A stretch of 64,000 nt of DNA from Pontederia crassipes (Eukaryota > Streptophyta > Magnoliopsida > Commelinales > Pontederiaceae): positions 14,841,501 through 14,905,500 of the forward strand of contig JAUKPH010000017.1 of NCBI GenBank assembly GCA_030549335.1, written 5' to 3'. Both the position numbers and the translations under genes were made by a program. Position 1 is the first letter of the stretch; each line of letters opens with the position of its first letter. Positions 36,901 to 51,293 of the stretch are shown here, in pieces. The notes beneath the pieces are model-generated. The model was not told the origin of the DNA, did not search any database, and saw only the letters and a list, made by a program, of their open reading frames with translations.

Positions 36901-39900
36901 ACTTGAGTATCATCCTTTAGGTCAACCAATGTATATATATACATATATCATATACATATATATATACACGTATAAAGAAGAGAACAAAACAAAACATAGA
37001 AACAATTTGCATCATAAGGAATTGTACAACCTTTGCATCTCCTTTTTCAGTCTCAGCTGTTCCGTAATGCTGCGCATTTATTTGATTAACTCCATAAGCA
37101 TCACCAGCCGAAACATTAGCATATGCCACTGAAGCCTCCACCAACAACCCGTCAGGGATAACCCATGAAGTCTCCCCTGTCACAAAATTCCAATAGTAAT
37201 ACTGATTACTCTCCCCGTGCATTACAATCTTCCAATTCTCAGCTAGATCACCAACAATTTGCATTCCGGTGTCATGAATAACATTCTGGGTGGCTGGATC
37301 AGATCCATTATTTTGATTAGCCGTGACAGAAACAGGAGTGCCCTTGGCATCACCAGCATCAAGTTCTTTGACTCCATCCAAAGAGTCATGGTCTACAGCG
37401 TGGTTTATTTCAGTAGTTTTACTGCTTATGACCTCACCTTCATCTAAAGTCTCAGGAACCTAGAAAACACAATAAATATTTAGTCATAAAAAAGGTAGCT
37501 TAAATCCCTGATGTTAATATGAACAAAGCAATATAGATTAGCAGTAAGTGGCGCATCCCAAAACTAGTTTTGAAAGAAATATTAAACAGGCAAATATATT
37601 TAGGGAGGCAGTCTATATTTATGCTAAAAAAAATTACTGTCACCATCTGGTATGGGAACAAAGGAGGAGACAGCATCTTAAACCCAGGTTTGCAGGCAAA
37701 TGGTCATTTTCTACAGATCATGGGCTCCAAAAGAAATTGTTCCCAGGCCAGGAGTGAACATGAGAACCCAATGCTCTTGGTCGACACAGGAAAAGTTTGG
37801 GACTTGAGGAACATCGAATTTAAAATTAAATGTAGCCACAGGAATATCAGTCTTATTCTTTCTTTTCTATTATTGCAACCAAACACTACACAAGAGTAGT
37901 TATAGCACTATTCCCGAAGTGTCCAAACAAAAATGACACTGGGTGCTTATCCCAGGGCCCTAGCAATCAACCGGCTACCTATAAAAGTGAAAAGCTTGAT
38001 AGCTAATTCTGATGAAGAAAAAAAGATCACCGAGAAAGTTTTTATCAAGAGAGCGAGCCCAGAAAAGTTGGGAGCCCAACGTTTTGATTAATCCTCTGTA
38101 ACTGAGGGTGGAACCATTTTATGTTCTCATCAATGTCCCATTGGCGGTGAACTTTCAATTTCGCCCTTAATTATCTTGGCAAAGAAGGTAACTAACAAAT
38201 ATTGCATGAAAGGAAATGAAACAAAATGGATCTTGATTTCATGACACGGGAGAAGGAAAAATGAAGACAAATAGTGAAAAGCACTAGAAAACCCATTCAT
38301 TTTTCACTGGAGCTCTGAAATTTAAGTGATTACAACACAGCTAAAATCCATGAAATATTCATTGACTTAACAGAGATCTAAATGCATTTTCAGACAAACA
38401 TACATTCCAAATGATTTTCAGAAACTATATCTGAATGAGGATTTATCATTTCTCCTTTTTTTTGTCTGGTTGAAGGACAAGAGTGCCAATGGTTTTGACA
38501 GCAAGCTCCTGCTACCAGATTAAGCCTCTACTTCATGAAAGTGGAGAAACATGGAGACACAGAAAGAATTTGAGAGACCACAACAATGCAGCACCCATGC
38601 CAAGCGACCACTCACAGGAGAACAATATAAGTAAACAGGCATGAAATGTTGTATAATTTTTTAACCCTCTTGAACAGATTGATTCTGCCTGATCAAGTAG
38701 AGGTAAACAACGTAACTATTAATCATATTATCAAAGTACTATCATATATTTACTCAAGAAAGTCATACCATCCAGTTAAGGAAACATGACAAACACAAAC
38801 CTAAAAATACAATATAACATTCAAATCACTATTGTAAAAAACATAATATCTACAAATCAGATTATCGCATAAAATATTAGGAATTACTTCAACAACTTCA
38901 TAAGATTCACAAACTAGAACCAGGCGATGTAAGCAGACAATTAGTCTCACTTTTTCATTTGCAGCAGCTGCCACACTTTCTTCAATGACGGAGAGTAATA
39001 CTTTATTCACTTCTTCATCAGATTCATCCTCATCACTGTACTGTCCAAGTAGCAATAGAGGGTTCTCCTGCTTCTGTCCTGAAAATGTAATTTAATATGT
39101 AAATATTCAGCATAAAAAAATGCCCCACAAACTCTAAAGCAGTGAAATACAAACTAGAGCAATATTACTTATATAAGATTTAAGTTTATGTAATAGTAAT
39201 ATAATCATCAACCACCTGGCAATCATGAAAGAGCACATGTCAGCAGGTAGAAAGCAAATAAAGCTCGAGACATACGAACCGATAAGGAAAAACCTTCCTC
39301 CAAGAAACTCCGCGTCTACATGCTGCCAAAGATAACAACAGGGTGGAACTCATTCAAAGTTTTCAGTGGCAGTTGATCTGAAATGACTATTGGTTGCTCT
39401 TCAGACAGCCACCCTACAGTCTCAGGACGAGATACGTGGAGTACATGCATGTACAATATTTCCAAAATTCCACCAAGAATATGCTGTGCAAGCATATTTG
39501 CTCTACAAAGTCCTTTGAAGGAGATTCGTGAAACCAACCTGAAGATGGTGAAGTGGGGACCACAGCTCGGTGGTCCTGACCATTCCCTCCTACTTCATGT
39601 AAAGAATTGTCCAATACCTCTCCTGCGATAGAAAAACTAACATCAGTAACTAACTTGAACAAAATAATCAACAAAACTCAGCAATCTAGCAACCAAAGTT
39701 GGTAAATACTACAGCAATATCCACAGTTCAAAATTTAAAAGGTGTTTGCACTGTGTTCGGATCCCTTGCAAGCTTGAGCTTGTCAGTTATTGCAGTCTTA
39801 ATCATGCACTTTTCCAAATGGGGTTAGGGAAGCCATGAAGCAACTTGCACGGGGATGGACCATTGTTCATCTTCTACTTGATGACAGATATCTCAGCCTA

Positions 39901-41065
39901 CTTGTTTTCTCTTAATCCACTGGTTTAAGTATAAATGAGCAACGTACATGACGTGCTACATCCATATATCAATCTTCTCAAAGTTCTAACATTTTTTAAA
40001 GCAATCTACATGAGTAAAATCGCCTCGGTCAGGTAGCCTACATGTATAACAGTACATTTGGTCGTATGTGACGTCATTCAGCATGAGAGAGAGAGAGATA
40101 GAGAGGTTTCATTGAGTTCTCTGTAATGTGTGAGGATCAGTGGAAGCAAAGAATGACAGAGATGAGGGTGAGGAATTCCATTGACAATCCGAAGAGGCAG
40201 AATCATGGCTGGTCGGCGTAGACGATATGAAGACTCTTCTAACTCGTTGGTCAAGAGGGGAGAGCAGTAGAGGAGAAGGGGAAGTCATGTGGTCTTTTGT
40301 TCTTGGTAGGTGTAAATTTAAACACTTCTATTTGTCAGTTAATACCAACTCCTCTTTAATTCTCTAAGGCAAAATAGATATGGTTCTGTGTTCAGCCTCT
40401 AAGCTGCAAAGTGTAGGGAAAAAATTGCCCAAGTGATAAAGAAGCAAAGTCGAAACATATCACACAAAGTTTATTTTGGTTATCACTGGTCACTTCGCAT
40501 CGGAGACATAAAGATCTTAAGCAAAGAAAAAAAAATCAACAACAAAACAAAGGAGAACGACATGAAAGAATCCAATGATAACGAAATCGACAAAAAAAAA
40601 ACATTTCGGGCATTATTACTAACACCATTGCGTGCCGAACAGCCAACAATCTACCAAGAAGTCTAATCAATTCAACAGTCTCCTACGAAACCATAAGACG
40701 AGAAAATAGGAGGTATCCGTCATATCCCAAGATCACGAGAATGCTCCAAAAATCCAATTGTAATCAGGACTATATCAAAATCGAGAGGAACTAAATCTAT
40801 ATTTGACGGACTGGTCATACGAACAACCCACCAGAAACCAAATTAAAACACAGAAGTACATTACGATCAGCCACAATCGAATGCAAAACGAAACGCGAAC
40901 ATAATTGACAGGAACAACAGGACGGATTAGAAAAAAAAGAAAATAGTTGCGGGAAGAAAAACAAGCGATTCGACCCCAACCTGAGGGTTCTACGAAGAGA
41001 TCGAGCTTCACTCTGCGGCCGGCAGCCATCATGGCCGCGAGGCGGCGCTCCTTCCTCTTCCCCAT
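33983..41065 (-). CDS. FNBP4-like: Formin-binding-protein-4-like protein with two WW domains
   Basis: Minus-strand exons: 41065..40981, 39622..39539, 39078..38951, 37459..37031, 36761..36595, 36471..35198, 35109..35030, 34932..34840, 34750..34677, 34423..34291 and 34066..33983; all GT-AG and in phase, 2631 nt, 876 aa. The start MGKRKERRLAAMMAAGRRVK and the motif NPLLLLGQYSDEDESDEE (from ~residue 62) are typical of plant FNBP4-like proteins. WW1 is at ~171-203 (W175, YYYW, W198). A proline-rich block with three PPPP(P) runs spans ~506-536. The C-terminal third has WKAAKEELHGEEDEPED, ERKRRKEIEEWH, a basic RERVKRRRAG segment and WW2 at ~844-875 (W848, YY, W871; ends TWTRPTR). WW domains bind proline motifs; animal FNBP4 is linked to formins and splicing factors. 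The plant role is not established here. Introns 1 and 3 are long (1358 and 1491 bp). Confidence 0.92.
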
Positions 41066-41904
41066 CGATCTCAAGCTGCCCGCAAGAGACCTAATCAGGG
41101 GAACTAGGGTTTCGCCAGAGCGCGGTCGTTTAAAATTAGTCGAAGAAGACGAAGAATGGGGCAAGAAAGCGCGAATTAGGGTCGAAGCCTCGTAACATTT
41201 GGTGCGATCGGGCTTTTCATTTGTTTTCTCAAATTGGATAATGGGCAAAACCGACCTCCGCCTTGAGTTGCTCCAATTTGCATCACAATTTTTTATTCCC
41301 ATTTTTTTTATTAATTAATTAAGGTGCTCCTCTTATAATATTTAATATCACTTTAAAATTTATGGAGAGGCCACCGATGAATACCTAATATTTAATATCA
41401 CTAATTGTTGGTAATGAGGCCACCGACGAATAACTATTTAGTGTCGACATTATTGCCATGCCTCGTGAAATTATACACAACACGTGATTTATGGGTCGTT
41501 CAATATGTTCTCCCATTGTTGCATTTCTCGGCCCATTACTCAATCCATGAAATCACATCGTAACTTCACGGTTAAGATATAAATCATAACTTATGAAATT
41601 TGGAGTTGCCCTCTAATTGCCTTGTTTCTTCCCAGGTGAATCCTATTAAATTTCTAGGTTTTTCTTTAGTATAATTACATGAGAAAATAGGTTTTTCCAA
41701 TTTTGGTTTAAGGGTGCTCCTTCCATGCTTATTGTTAGTTCGAGCTTAATATTTCATCTTACATTTTTTATTGTAATCTTTTTGTCTCTTAGATTTTCAT
41801 TCGAAGTTTTCTATTAAATTATCTCACAATAAATAACTCTTCTCTTTCCCTCGATTGCTTTCTTTAATAGTATATTATGTATTATGAGACAAACATATTA
41901 ATCT

Positions 41905-41959
<55 letters not shown>

Positions 41960-43891
41960 GGAAATAAGTCTTAGGACAAATAGTGTTAGGACAAAAAAAT
42001 CAACATATAATTTTGTTAAAAGAATCACCATTTTTTATTGAATTTGTTATAATTTCGTGAAACTATTTGTTATAACTATAGTATTTTTAATATTGGATTC
42101 AATAAATTAAATTTTTTTCATGAAATGATTAAATGTATGGTCATGATATTTAAAAGCTACTTATGAAAAATCATAATTAATTAATTATTTTTAAAATTCA
42201 TGTGACTTTCAAATTCAATATCATACTCGATAGTCTCTTTTAATGCGAAGAGGACTTGTAGACCTCTGAGTGAGGTCTGTGTGCTAGAAAAAATATTATA
42301 TGTATGTATCTCGAATAGGAATATTGAATATTTTAATTCTTTATAAGAAGAGATTTAAAATATCAAATTATGATAGACAAAAATGCCTAAGTAAGAACAT
42401 TGCATTTTTTACTCTAATGACAATATTTATATTAATATCTCATATATCATATTAGACGGAAAGTAGAATGTATGCGTTATTTTCTTATAAAGTCAAGTAT
42501 ATATTCAATCATAATAATGATCTATACTTATATATATATATATATCACACACTGATCGAGAGGTCAAAAGTGTCACGTGTCGAGGTTTCATAAATTGATG
42601 TATAAAATCATAATATACTCAAAATTTGGTTGTTAAAAATATATAATTTAATTGTTAAAATTTTTATATTTATAACTATAAATGGAGGGGATTTCAAATT
42701 TCATTTGTATATTCAATGCATTCTTTGAAGACAAAGAATACGCCTGATAAATATAGGTCTTTGCATGAGAATAAAATACTTATATATAATTTCATTTTGT
42801 ATTATAAAAAAAATATTAAATGTTATAAATAAAAATACTTATATATAATTTCTCTTACTCTCATAAAAATATTAAATTGGATTTTCAATTTTCATTTTCA
42901 TACTCATGCCTTGCAAAATATTATCTTATACTTTGTTCGAGTCAAAGTCATGCATTTCATACTCCAATGATAATATTTATTGATGATTAATAAGTATCTT
43001 CAATGTTTTAAATATATTATTCTGACAATATATATCTACAACTTATATATGAAATAAATGATATATTATAGTGTTAATAATATTTATAATCATATTTTTA
43101 TTTCTACTATTAATTTTTAGTTGTATATAATTATTTTTTTGTTATTATGTTGAACTGAAATTTGATGGTGGATCTTAATATAGAAAGTTAACATAACTTT
43201 AGTTGTTTGATGTCACGATGACATTATCAAATAATTTAAATAAACATCTATCTGATCCAACCATGAATTTACTTGTGTAAGCTCTTTTTGGGTTTACACG
43301 TCTATATATCTCCTTCTATTATCCTTTTAAGTTTTCTTTGGTTTAGTATGGAAATTGATGATTATAAAAAACTAAATTTTCTACAAAATCACATGCAAAA
43401 ACATTAAATTTGTAATACTTTTGGAGAGAGGAAAATATATATGTGGAGTATTTGAAGTAGAAGATGCCTAGAGCACTATTTTTACTTATTAATTTAATAA
43501 AATAATCGTATATTAATTTAAAGTATATGTTAAATAGTAAAGATGGTTAAAATTAAGATCATCGATGGTCATGATCAAACCATATTAATAGACATGACTA
43601 TTCAACGGTTGTAATTTATTTAATCTTAGATGTTATTTTTTTATTATCAAAATTTCCAAATAAATATATATTATTTTTATTTAAAAATTATATAATCAAT
43701 TTAATCATGAATCATAATCATTAAATTAATTAAATGATAAAAAATAATGTTCTACACATAAATGTAGAACAGAGTGTTCTACATATTCGTTAACCTCTCC
43801 GTTCTACGTATTCGTTAACCTCTTTTGAAAATTAGACTATGAAAAGCTTTTGGACAAAACAAAATGTACTTTGTGGTGGAGGCCCCTTAAT
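41066..43891. other. AT-rich intergenic DNA between divergent WW and COL genes
   Basis: The first few hundred bases hold the promoter of the minus-strand WW gene. At 41330-41425 a ~62-bp unit (taatatttaatatcact ... gaggccaccga.gaata) occurs twice. At 43750-43830 gttctacatattcgttaacc-like units repeat. No gene or RNA gene recognised. Confidence 0.45.
41912..41954. repeat. (AT)n microsatellite
   Basis: About 43 bp of uninterrupted AT dinucleotide between the WW and COL genes. Confidence 0.95.
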
Positions 43892-44682
43892 TAGTGTTTT
43901 TAAATTGGATCGGATGGGTCAACCGATTCAATAGCGATCTGGTCATCATTCAATTTGATAGGAAAAATTTTTTTTTTTATAAAAAAGGCACATCAAATTA
44001 GGTTAACTTGGCTAAAATCGAGTTGAATAAAAAAAATCAGTTCAATCCAAATGTAAAAAAAAAATGCAGAATAGGAAAAAAAAAGAGAAGTATGATTTGG
44101 TAACAAAGATTGGAAAGTGAAAAAAGTAACAAAGTGCATTTCATGGGAAATAAAATAGAAAATTAATAATAAGAAAAGTAAATTGGAATTTTAAAAAAGA
44201 TATGAAACTTAACAAAGGAAAAAGTTTAAAAGGTAGAAATTATTTATAAAATTCTTGAATAAAGTATGAAAAAAGTTAAAACTATTATAATATTTTAGTA
44301 AAGAAAGTGGTTTATTTAAGAATAGGTAAGAGGGAAAAGATGGCAAAGTAGATTTATGGGATGAAATAAAAAAATAATGTAATAATAAAAAGTTAAATTT
44401 GAATTTAAAAAATAACGTGAGAAAATAGTAAAATAAATTAAAGAAAAGGTAAATTTATTCACAAAATTATTAAATAAGAAGATAAAAAATTTAGAATTAT
44501 TATAAATGATATATATTAAAGTGTAAAAGATATTAGTATTTGATAATTGTGAAATAATTATTAATATGCTTTCATTTTATTATTTTTTATTTTTATACTT
44601 TCATTTATATCATAAAAAATAAAAAAATAAAAATATTTTGATAAAACATTTGATTTAACTTGGTCGGATTTTGAAAACATTG
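43892..44682. mobile_element. Probable hAT-like element, ~790 bp
   Basis: The left end tagtgtttttaaattgg and the complement of the right end (caatgttttcaaaatcc) form an imperfect terminal inverted repeat, followed inward by gatcgg / gacc blocks. The interior is AT-rich and purine-biased with no coding frame. The 8-bp flanks do not match convincingly, so the edges are approximate. Confidence 0.5.
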
Positions 44683-44869
44683 TAAAAGTTATTATTCCAA
44701 TCATAGGAGTAAAATTGTCATACTATTACCACCCGTATGAATAAAGTAAACATTGGCTCTCCATGTGAATAATAAAAGTTATTATTTACGTGACTCTTAA
44801 AATTTGTCAATTACCGTACTGCCCCCAAACCCCAAAAAGTGCAAATTAAAAAAGAATTGGTATCTTGCC

Positions 44870-46095
44870 CTAAGCCATTCGCTCTCCTCCTCTCCTCTCT
44901 CTCTCATCCCCATCATCCAAAAAGGTGTGCGTCTCTCTCACTCCCTGAACGAAAGAAATAAAAAAAAAAAGCTGAGATTTTTTTCGTTTGATTGTCGCCA
45001 GGGTTCTTCGATCTCCGCGTGACCGAGGGAAAGAGCTGCAGGGAGATCGGATCGTATCGGTACGGAAGCACTTTCTCTCTCCTCGTACGTTGGTCTCCAC
45101 GTCACGTATTTTCCTCGCGGTAGCGCGACGAATTCCCTTCTTCTGTTTTTTTCCTGCTTTCTCGGAGTTTAAGCCGTTTTTTGGTCTATAAACCGAACCA
45201 ACTCCCTTCCGTTTCTCGATGAAGAACTAATTTCTTCCTTCGAGCGCCTCCCTTTCGGCAGCGCAGCAATGAAATTGTATCTTCGAGAAACAAAAAAAGT
45301 GCGTTTTTTTTTAATAACAATCTTTTTGGCCTCCTTTTCTGATTGTTTTCGTATGCGATTTCCCATTTTGTTATTGTTTTCTTGCCGACTGCCTTCGGTT
45401 TGCTATTTGCTTGTTCCGATGGAAACTTGAAAGGTTGATGACATCGGGAACAAAACTGCGTGCGTAGTGGATTCCTCCTCCGCTTTTGCCCGGTACTTTT
45501 CGGAAAGCTTTAACGAAGTCCTTCCCTGCTGGGTAAAGGTTGCTGTTTTTTTAGGGTTTGAAGCAGTGTACTTTATGTTAAGAAGGCATTTTTAATGCTT
45601 TCAGTAAAACGTGATTGGAATACTGGAAGTCAGCTCAAATTGTTTTTCTTCCCCTTTCTGGAAATTGGATTCAGGACTCGACCAAAAAATTTCTTTTGTG
45701 CATTTGAAAAGATTCAACATAAAGGGTCCCTAACAAGAAATTAATGAAAAAAAAACTTTAACTGGATTATTTTATTTAAACAATAAAAGCCATGATCGCA
45801 ATTGATGACATGAGTTAGAAATTATGCAATCAGTGACTTACAGAATTTTTTTAAGCTAGAATTTTGGATAAAGATGTGAATTATTCTTCTCTGGCTACTT
45901 GAGTTATTTATTGTGATTGGAAAATACTACTGTTTCAATGTGCTAAAAGCTCTGTATAAATTGGCCCTTAAGCTTCTTATGTATGATTTTTTGTTGGATT
46001 GTTGCTGATGTTTTTTTTTTGTAATAAAATTTGCAGAATTTTGTAATTGAATTGGGAGGTGATACATAACAAGAAGCCTTGATTTGGCTCTGTCC
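44870..46095 (+). promoter_or_regulatory. 5' leader and leader intron of the COL gene
   Basis: A strongly CT-rich block at 44878-44945 is typical of a plant transcript leader. The last leader exon probably starts at 46037 (acceptor ttttgtaataaaatttgcag) and runs to the ATG at 46096. The donor is not certain; a leader intron of roughly 0.9-1 kb fits COL genes, which often have one. Inferred from composition and splice motifs. Confidence 0.5.
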
Positions 46096-49000
46096 ATGGC
46101 TCCTCTTTGTGATTTCTGTGGCGAGCAAAGATCCATGGTTTACTGTAGATCTGATGCAGCATCCTTATGCTTGTCATGTGATCGAAATGTTCACTCTGCA
46201 AATGCCCTTTCTCGCCGACATATGCGCACTCTTTTATGTGAAAAATGCACGATGCATCCTGCCACAGTCAGGTGCATTGAAGAGAATGTCTCTCTTTGCC
46301 AAAATTGTGATTGGAACAGTCATGGTGGCTCTGCACCAGCTTCAAGACATAAAAAGCAGCAAATCAACTGCTATTTGGGTTGTCCATCAGCAGCAGAGTT
46401 TTCACGAATTTGGACATTTATTCAGGAATTTCCTCCTATGGCAGACTCTAATTGTGAACAAGGAATGGGATTGATGACAATCAACGAGAATAGTGTTACT
46501 AATTGCTGGGGACCTCCAGAGAACAGCGGTAGTGTAGATATTGCTAGCACAAGTATGGCGAATGACATGGAACCTGTTGGTAAGTTCAATCCCTGGATTG
46601 GATCATGTTCAGCATCTGCCATGAATCCTGTACTTTGTACTGAAGATCAACCAATCGGTTCTGCAGATTCAACCATACGACAGGTTCTAAGTTTTTTTTT
46701 TTTGTATCACTCTTCCTTCTTTCTGTTTCTTTTCCATATGATGAAGAAGATCAGTGCCTAGAATAAGAAAGTACAAACGAAGATAGTGTTATATGTATTA
46801 CTATTTCTTATTACCAACTGTAACACATTTTATTGAATATGTGAATGCATGTTGCTATGACTTTAGAAGTAGTATCTTTTCAGTATTATTTGATATCTGT
46901 CAACATTTATTTCTGCCATAATCTTTATTGCTGCTAATGTTTAAATGTGGTTGTTGTTTGCAACCACCAAGCAGACGGGACATGTGCATTTTCCCGAAAA
47001 TCAGATTATTTCGCTAAAAAAATAGATTATTTGTTTCCTTCTTATTGTGTGTATCCCTGTGCCTTACTTTCTATTCATCTTTCATCATTATCTTTTATTG
47101 CATATCTCGCTCTTATGCATAGAATGTCTTTCATTTGTCTTTGTACTGTGAATAATATTTACTGCTAGTTCCCAAGAAAGATCTTTTTGATTTGGTAAAG
47201 AACACAACATGCTAAAAAATCACGGTAGTTGTATTCTCCTATTTTGATGTTGCAAATCCCTTTAAACATTGGAAACATTCACTTATTTCCTTGGTTCCTG
47301 TGTAATATTGCAATATATGAGTTATAAATTTGGTTTATGTAATTATTTTGTTTTTTGTACTCCGCTTCTCCTTTTCTCTGACATCTGCTGATAATTTTTA
47401 TTCTATTTTGCAGCTATCGGGGTCTGCTAGCAAAGACGTTGACTTGTGTAAAGATGACCTATATGAAGATTTTACTGTGGATGATGTCGATTTGACGTTT
47501 GAGAATTACGAAGAGTTCTTTGGTTCATCTCACAATAAAGATGAACATCTTTTTGATGATGCTGGGATTGATAGCTTCTTTGACATGAAGGAAACATCTG
47601 CCAATTCAAATTGTCAGGGTGACTTTGTTACTGAGGTGCTGGATGGTGTCTATCTTTATTGTATTATTCTCAATACTGACATATCATCTTATGATTCAAT
47701 TTTTGAGTTTCATCATGCCATAGTGCTTGTTGAATGATATCTGCATTTATGTTTTCTTTTTATTCCTAATGTACTCATGTCATCCTCATAATCATTTGCA
47801 GGTGTCATCTGCTGAGCAACCTGAATCAGTGAAGACTGGTAATAATGCAATATTTGTTGATTCTGCAATGATGAATTCCCAAAGACATGGGAATTCTAGT
47901 TTGTTCTTCCCAGCACGCCAAGCTAGGTCCAGTCTCTCTCTTTCCTTTTCTGGGATGATAGGTGAAAGTAGTGCAGGAGATTATCAAGATTGTGGTGTCT
48001 CATCAATGCTTCTTCCGGGTGAGCCCCCATGGCACCCCACTGGTCCTGAAAACTTGCCTGCAACTAACAGAGTCAATGCTGTCAAACGTTACAGGGAAAA
48101 GAGGATGTCACGAAAGTAAGCTCATGCTAAAGATATGCACACAAAACTAACTATATTCTTATGGTGTTTTGAAACTATGAAGCATTCTATTTCTCGGCTC
48201 TTAACCTTCTCATATGCTGGTCTATAATCCAGAGACCAGGATGGTCATTTTTCACCTATTTATCTGGATCCATTGCATGGAATTGCAGTGGTAAATATTA
48301 GAATGTCCCTTTACACATGCTTGAGTATCAGAGACCTAGTTTGCATCCGAGTTTCTGGTGGGCTTTAGTAGTGTTCATGAGGGGCAAGTATATTCCTTCG
48401 ATTTAGTATTCAATGTTTGTGCCTTTCACTTGAATGATGATTATTTGGAGACATATTGTAGTATTAGCAAATATTGTTAGCTTTCTTTTAGTCATAATCT
48501 TATGATGTGTTTGAAAGCATTATGACATGTTTATCAAGAATCAATGATCTTTATCCATTTTCCTTTCAAAAAAAAGAAGAAGAAGAAAAGAGTCCGTGAT
48601 CTTTAGATGCAAGTGGAGAGTGGTTCAGATAGTTGAACGAGGTATATGCACAAGATTTTTAGGGTGAAGTGATAATCTGCATCTTGAGTTTATGGGGAAG
48701 TCACATCTAGAGACCTTTGGTACTAATCTCATGAGTTTTTGTTATTACCCACTTTAGGCTTGCTTTCTGTCTATGTTCTTTCCTCAACGGAAGACCAACT
48801 GCACTTTACTTTTCCACTCTTTCCCAGTTCTCATGTTGTGTTGTAACATTATATTATGTTGCATTGTATTACATATTTTCTGCACATCTGAATGCATATG
48901 CTGTTGAGAATTTGCACGTGGCAATTGACTTTGCTAAATATCAGGCATTTGATCCTAAATTGTTAGGCATTTACTGTTTATTTCTTGCATTAGCAATTTT

Positions 49001-49661
49001 TTATTGGAGAGAAAAGTTTTATTATGAAGCATAAGCTGCTTCATAGGGAAACTTGCCTGGTGGAATTTTGATTGATGCAATCAGTCATTCTTGTAGTTCT
49101 GGTTCCAATTTTTAAATGAAGGTATCAAACCACATGGATGGCTTTAGCATCTTTGTTAACTCATTTTAAAGGGCATTGATGTTAAGCATAATCCTGACCG
49201 CTTTGGTATTTATTTGGAGTAAGGTAAATGAACTTCCTAGCAACAATATACCATTACATGCATATGTTTAGTGGCAACATTACAAGGTTATCTTTATGCT
49301 TCTTACCTCTTTATTAAACTAGTTACCTTGGGCATGGTACTTGCAACTTGGAAGTATACAGCCTTATGATGTTAATTGGTTTTTCCATTTTTCTACAGAA
49401 TCCTTGAGGCAACTTGCTTTAGCTTTTGATTATTTGCATGTAAAGTTTTAAAATAGTTATTGTGATCTATCTAATATATTTCTTAATCATATGTTGTACT
49501 CTCCATTGACATCTCTGTTGGCCTTCTCCAGGTTTGACAAAACTATCAGGTATGAATCTCGCAAGGCTAGAGCAGATGTGAGAAGACGGGTAAAGGGTCG
49601 ATTTGTCAAGGCTGGTGAGGCTTATGATTATGATCCACTCTCCCAGACCAGAAGTTGTTGA
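46096..49661 (+). CDS. COL9-like: CONSTANS-LIKE (COL9/COL10-type) B-box and CCT transcription regulator
   Basis: Coding exons 46096..46683, 47414..47635, 47802..48115 and 49532..49661; all GT-AG and in phase, 1254 nt, 417 aa. Start: the ATG in cc-atggctcct, just before the first zinc motif. B-box 1 covers residues 5-42 (C5, C8, C17, D20, C25, C28, H33, H42). A second, diverged B-box-like region covers ~48-76 (C48, C51, C60, C68, C71, H76; [11 protein letters not shown]), as in group III COL proteins. The middle is acidic and Ser/Asn-rich ([20 protein letters not shown]). The CCT domain spans ~360-404 ([20 protein letters not shown], then [20 protein letters not shown]), interrupted by the 1.4-kb last intron at the usual place. 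CCT proteins act in the nucleus with NF-Y and COP1-type partners; COL9-type members are linked to photoperiod, flowering or stress. Which ortholog this is cannot be decided here. Confidence 0.93.
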
Positions 49662-51126
49662 GCGGAAGGTATTTTATTGACTCGGTTGTCATCAATAATA
49701 TTTTTGGGGCCGAAGGCAAAGGCCTCTATGCTGTGGCTCTTTCCTTGCCATCTACAAATAATTTATTAAAACAAAAGGGGCAAAACCGGAAGATGATCTG
49801 GTTGATGTCTCAAAAGTTAATATTTCATACTTGGCCAGCACATGTTGGATGACAATCATCCGCAGCTTAACCAGATTCGAGGTCTATAAATGTATCAATT
49901 GGTAACATTCTGGTGTGGTGGATGGATATAGTTGAAACCGAGAAAGCAGCCACTTCTTCTGATTCATATATATGATTATCACATCCCTGTTAATACATCT
50001 CAATCAAGTTCTGAATAAGTTTTTTTCTTCTTTTTTCCCCTCTTTTCAGTTGACTGCCTATGATAATTTTCCAACAGATGACCTGTTGGATCACCCTTTT
50101 TCAGGTTTTTCCTTTCACATGTTTATGTAAATTTCATTTCATGCTTGTAAAGATTGTTTCTGCTTTTAGAGGCAGCTTCCTGCATTTGTTCAGATGTAAA
50201 GAAAAAAAAGCAAGGCTATAATGTAACGGCAACATTCGGAAAAGCAGTAAATTTATAATTTGCATTATTTTGGCTCTAGAAGATAGAGCACTCTTCATGG
50301 AACTGTGACAATCCCTGGTTCCCATCTCAACGCTAGCTTTTCTTGTGTGGTGATTGAAATTTCTAAAATATGCTTGTACTGACTGGCTGTACTGTAGCAT
50401 ATTGGCAGAAGATGATCAGGAATATGCAGGAAGGCTACTAGGTAGAAAGATGGATGACAAGTCGGCTGAGTTGATTAATCATTCTCGTAAGTATAAGTGT
50501 ATAACTAAACCTTGTATTGTAATAGTGTGATAGCTGCATTTTTTTTATGCCAGCCTGGGTCAAGCTCATGATTTATTTTCTGATCAAAGTGATGATTGCA
50601 AGATTTGATTCATGGGCATTCTCATTGTCCGTTACCGTTTTGCAATGGTTTATGATCAGAAACGACGTTAAATCCAAAAAAAAAAAACTGTTAAGGACGT
50701 CAAAAAAGACTTAAAACTTATCATTGGTTTATAATTCGATTTTTAAGATGATTTTTTTTTTGCATTTCTTTTTTCGAATATATTTTTATATGAATTAGAT
50801 CAACCCAATGCCAATGGACACAGTAATCTTAATGCTTCAAAATGTTGTTTCCATTAATGATTTTCTTGATGGTTGGAATTAAAGTTCTGTCAAAGCCGAA
50901 AATTTGAAATGTAAATAAGTATAAGTGGAGATCCCACAATACTTTCTTCTCACGCGTGGGAGTTACTTTTACGATGTTGATAGCTCGCCTAAAACTTTTA
51001 CTTACCTTTTCGTATTCATAATTGAATAAATTTGTCTTAATTATTAACTATTTAATAATAATTACTGTTAATTTTATGTATGATTTTGAAGCCAACTGTA
51101 GCTGGAGTTGTCCAACAAAAGTTTTT
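49662..51126. other. 3' flank of the COL gene and intergenic DNA
   Basis: The first few hundred bases are probably the COL 3' untranslated region; no single polyadenylation signal can be chosen. The rest is moderately AT-rich with no gene recognised. Confidence 0.4.
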
Positions 51127-51293
51127 TAGGGCAGAATTTGGGCTGAGTTACTTCAAACCCAATTCGAGTTCCTTCATATTCGGATCGAGTTTTTCAAAGC
51201 CAAGTCAAATTTTGGTAATCCGGTTGGGATGTTATCTTTTGTATAGCATTAATCGACTTCTTTAGTAAATTAATAACATACACAGGTATTTAG
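51127..51293 (+). repeat. Direct repeat, left copy, bordering the Harbinger nest
   Basis: This segment matches 58624-58803 in order and strand: aatttgggctgag, ggatcg(a/g)gtt, tttggtaatccggttgggatg versus tttggtagtccaatttggatg, gacttctttagtaaattaat versus aacttctttaataattaa. Similarity is partial (substitutions and an indel). The two copies bracket the transposon nest. Confidence 0.55.

Noticed and set aside
46084-46095. Start of the COL protein four codons before 46096
   Set aside because: That position is TTG, not ATG; the first ATG is at 46096, directly before the B-box.
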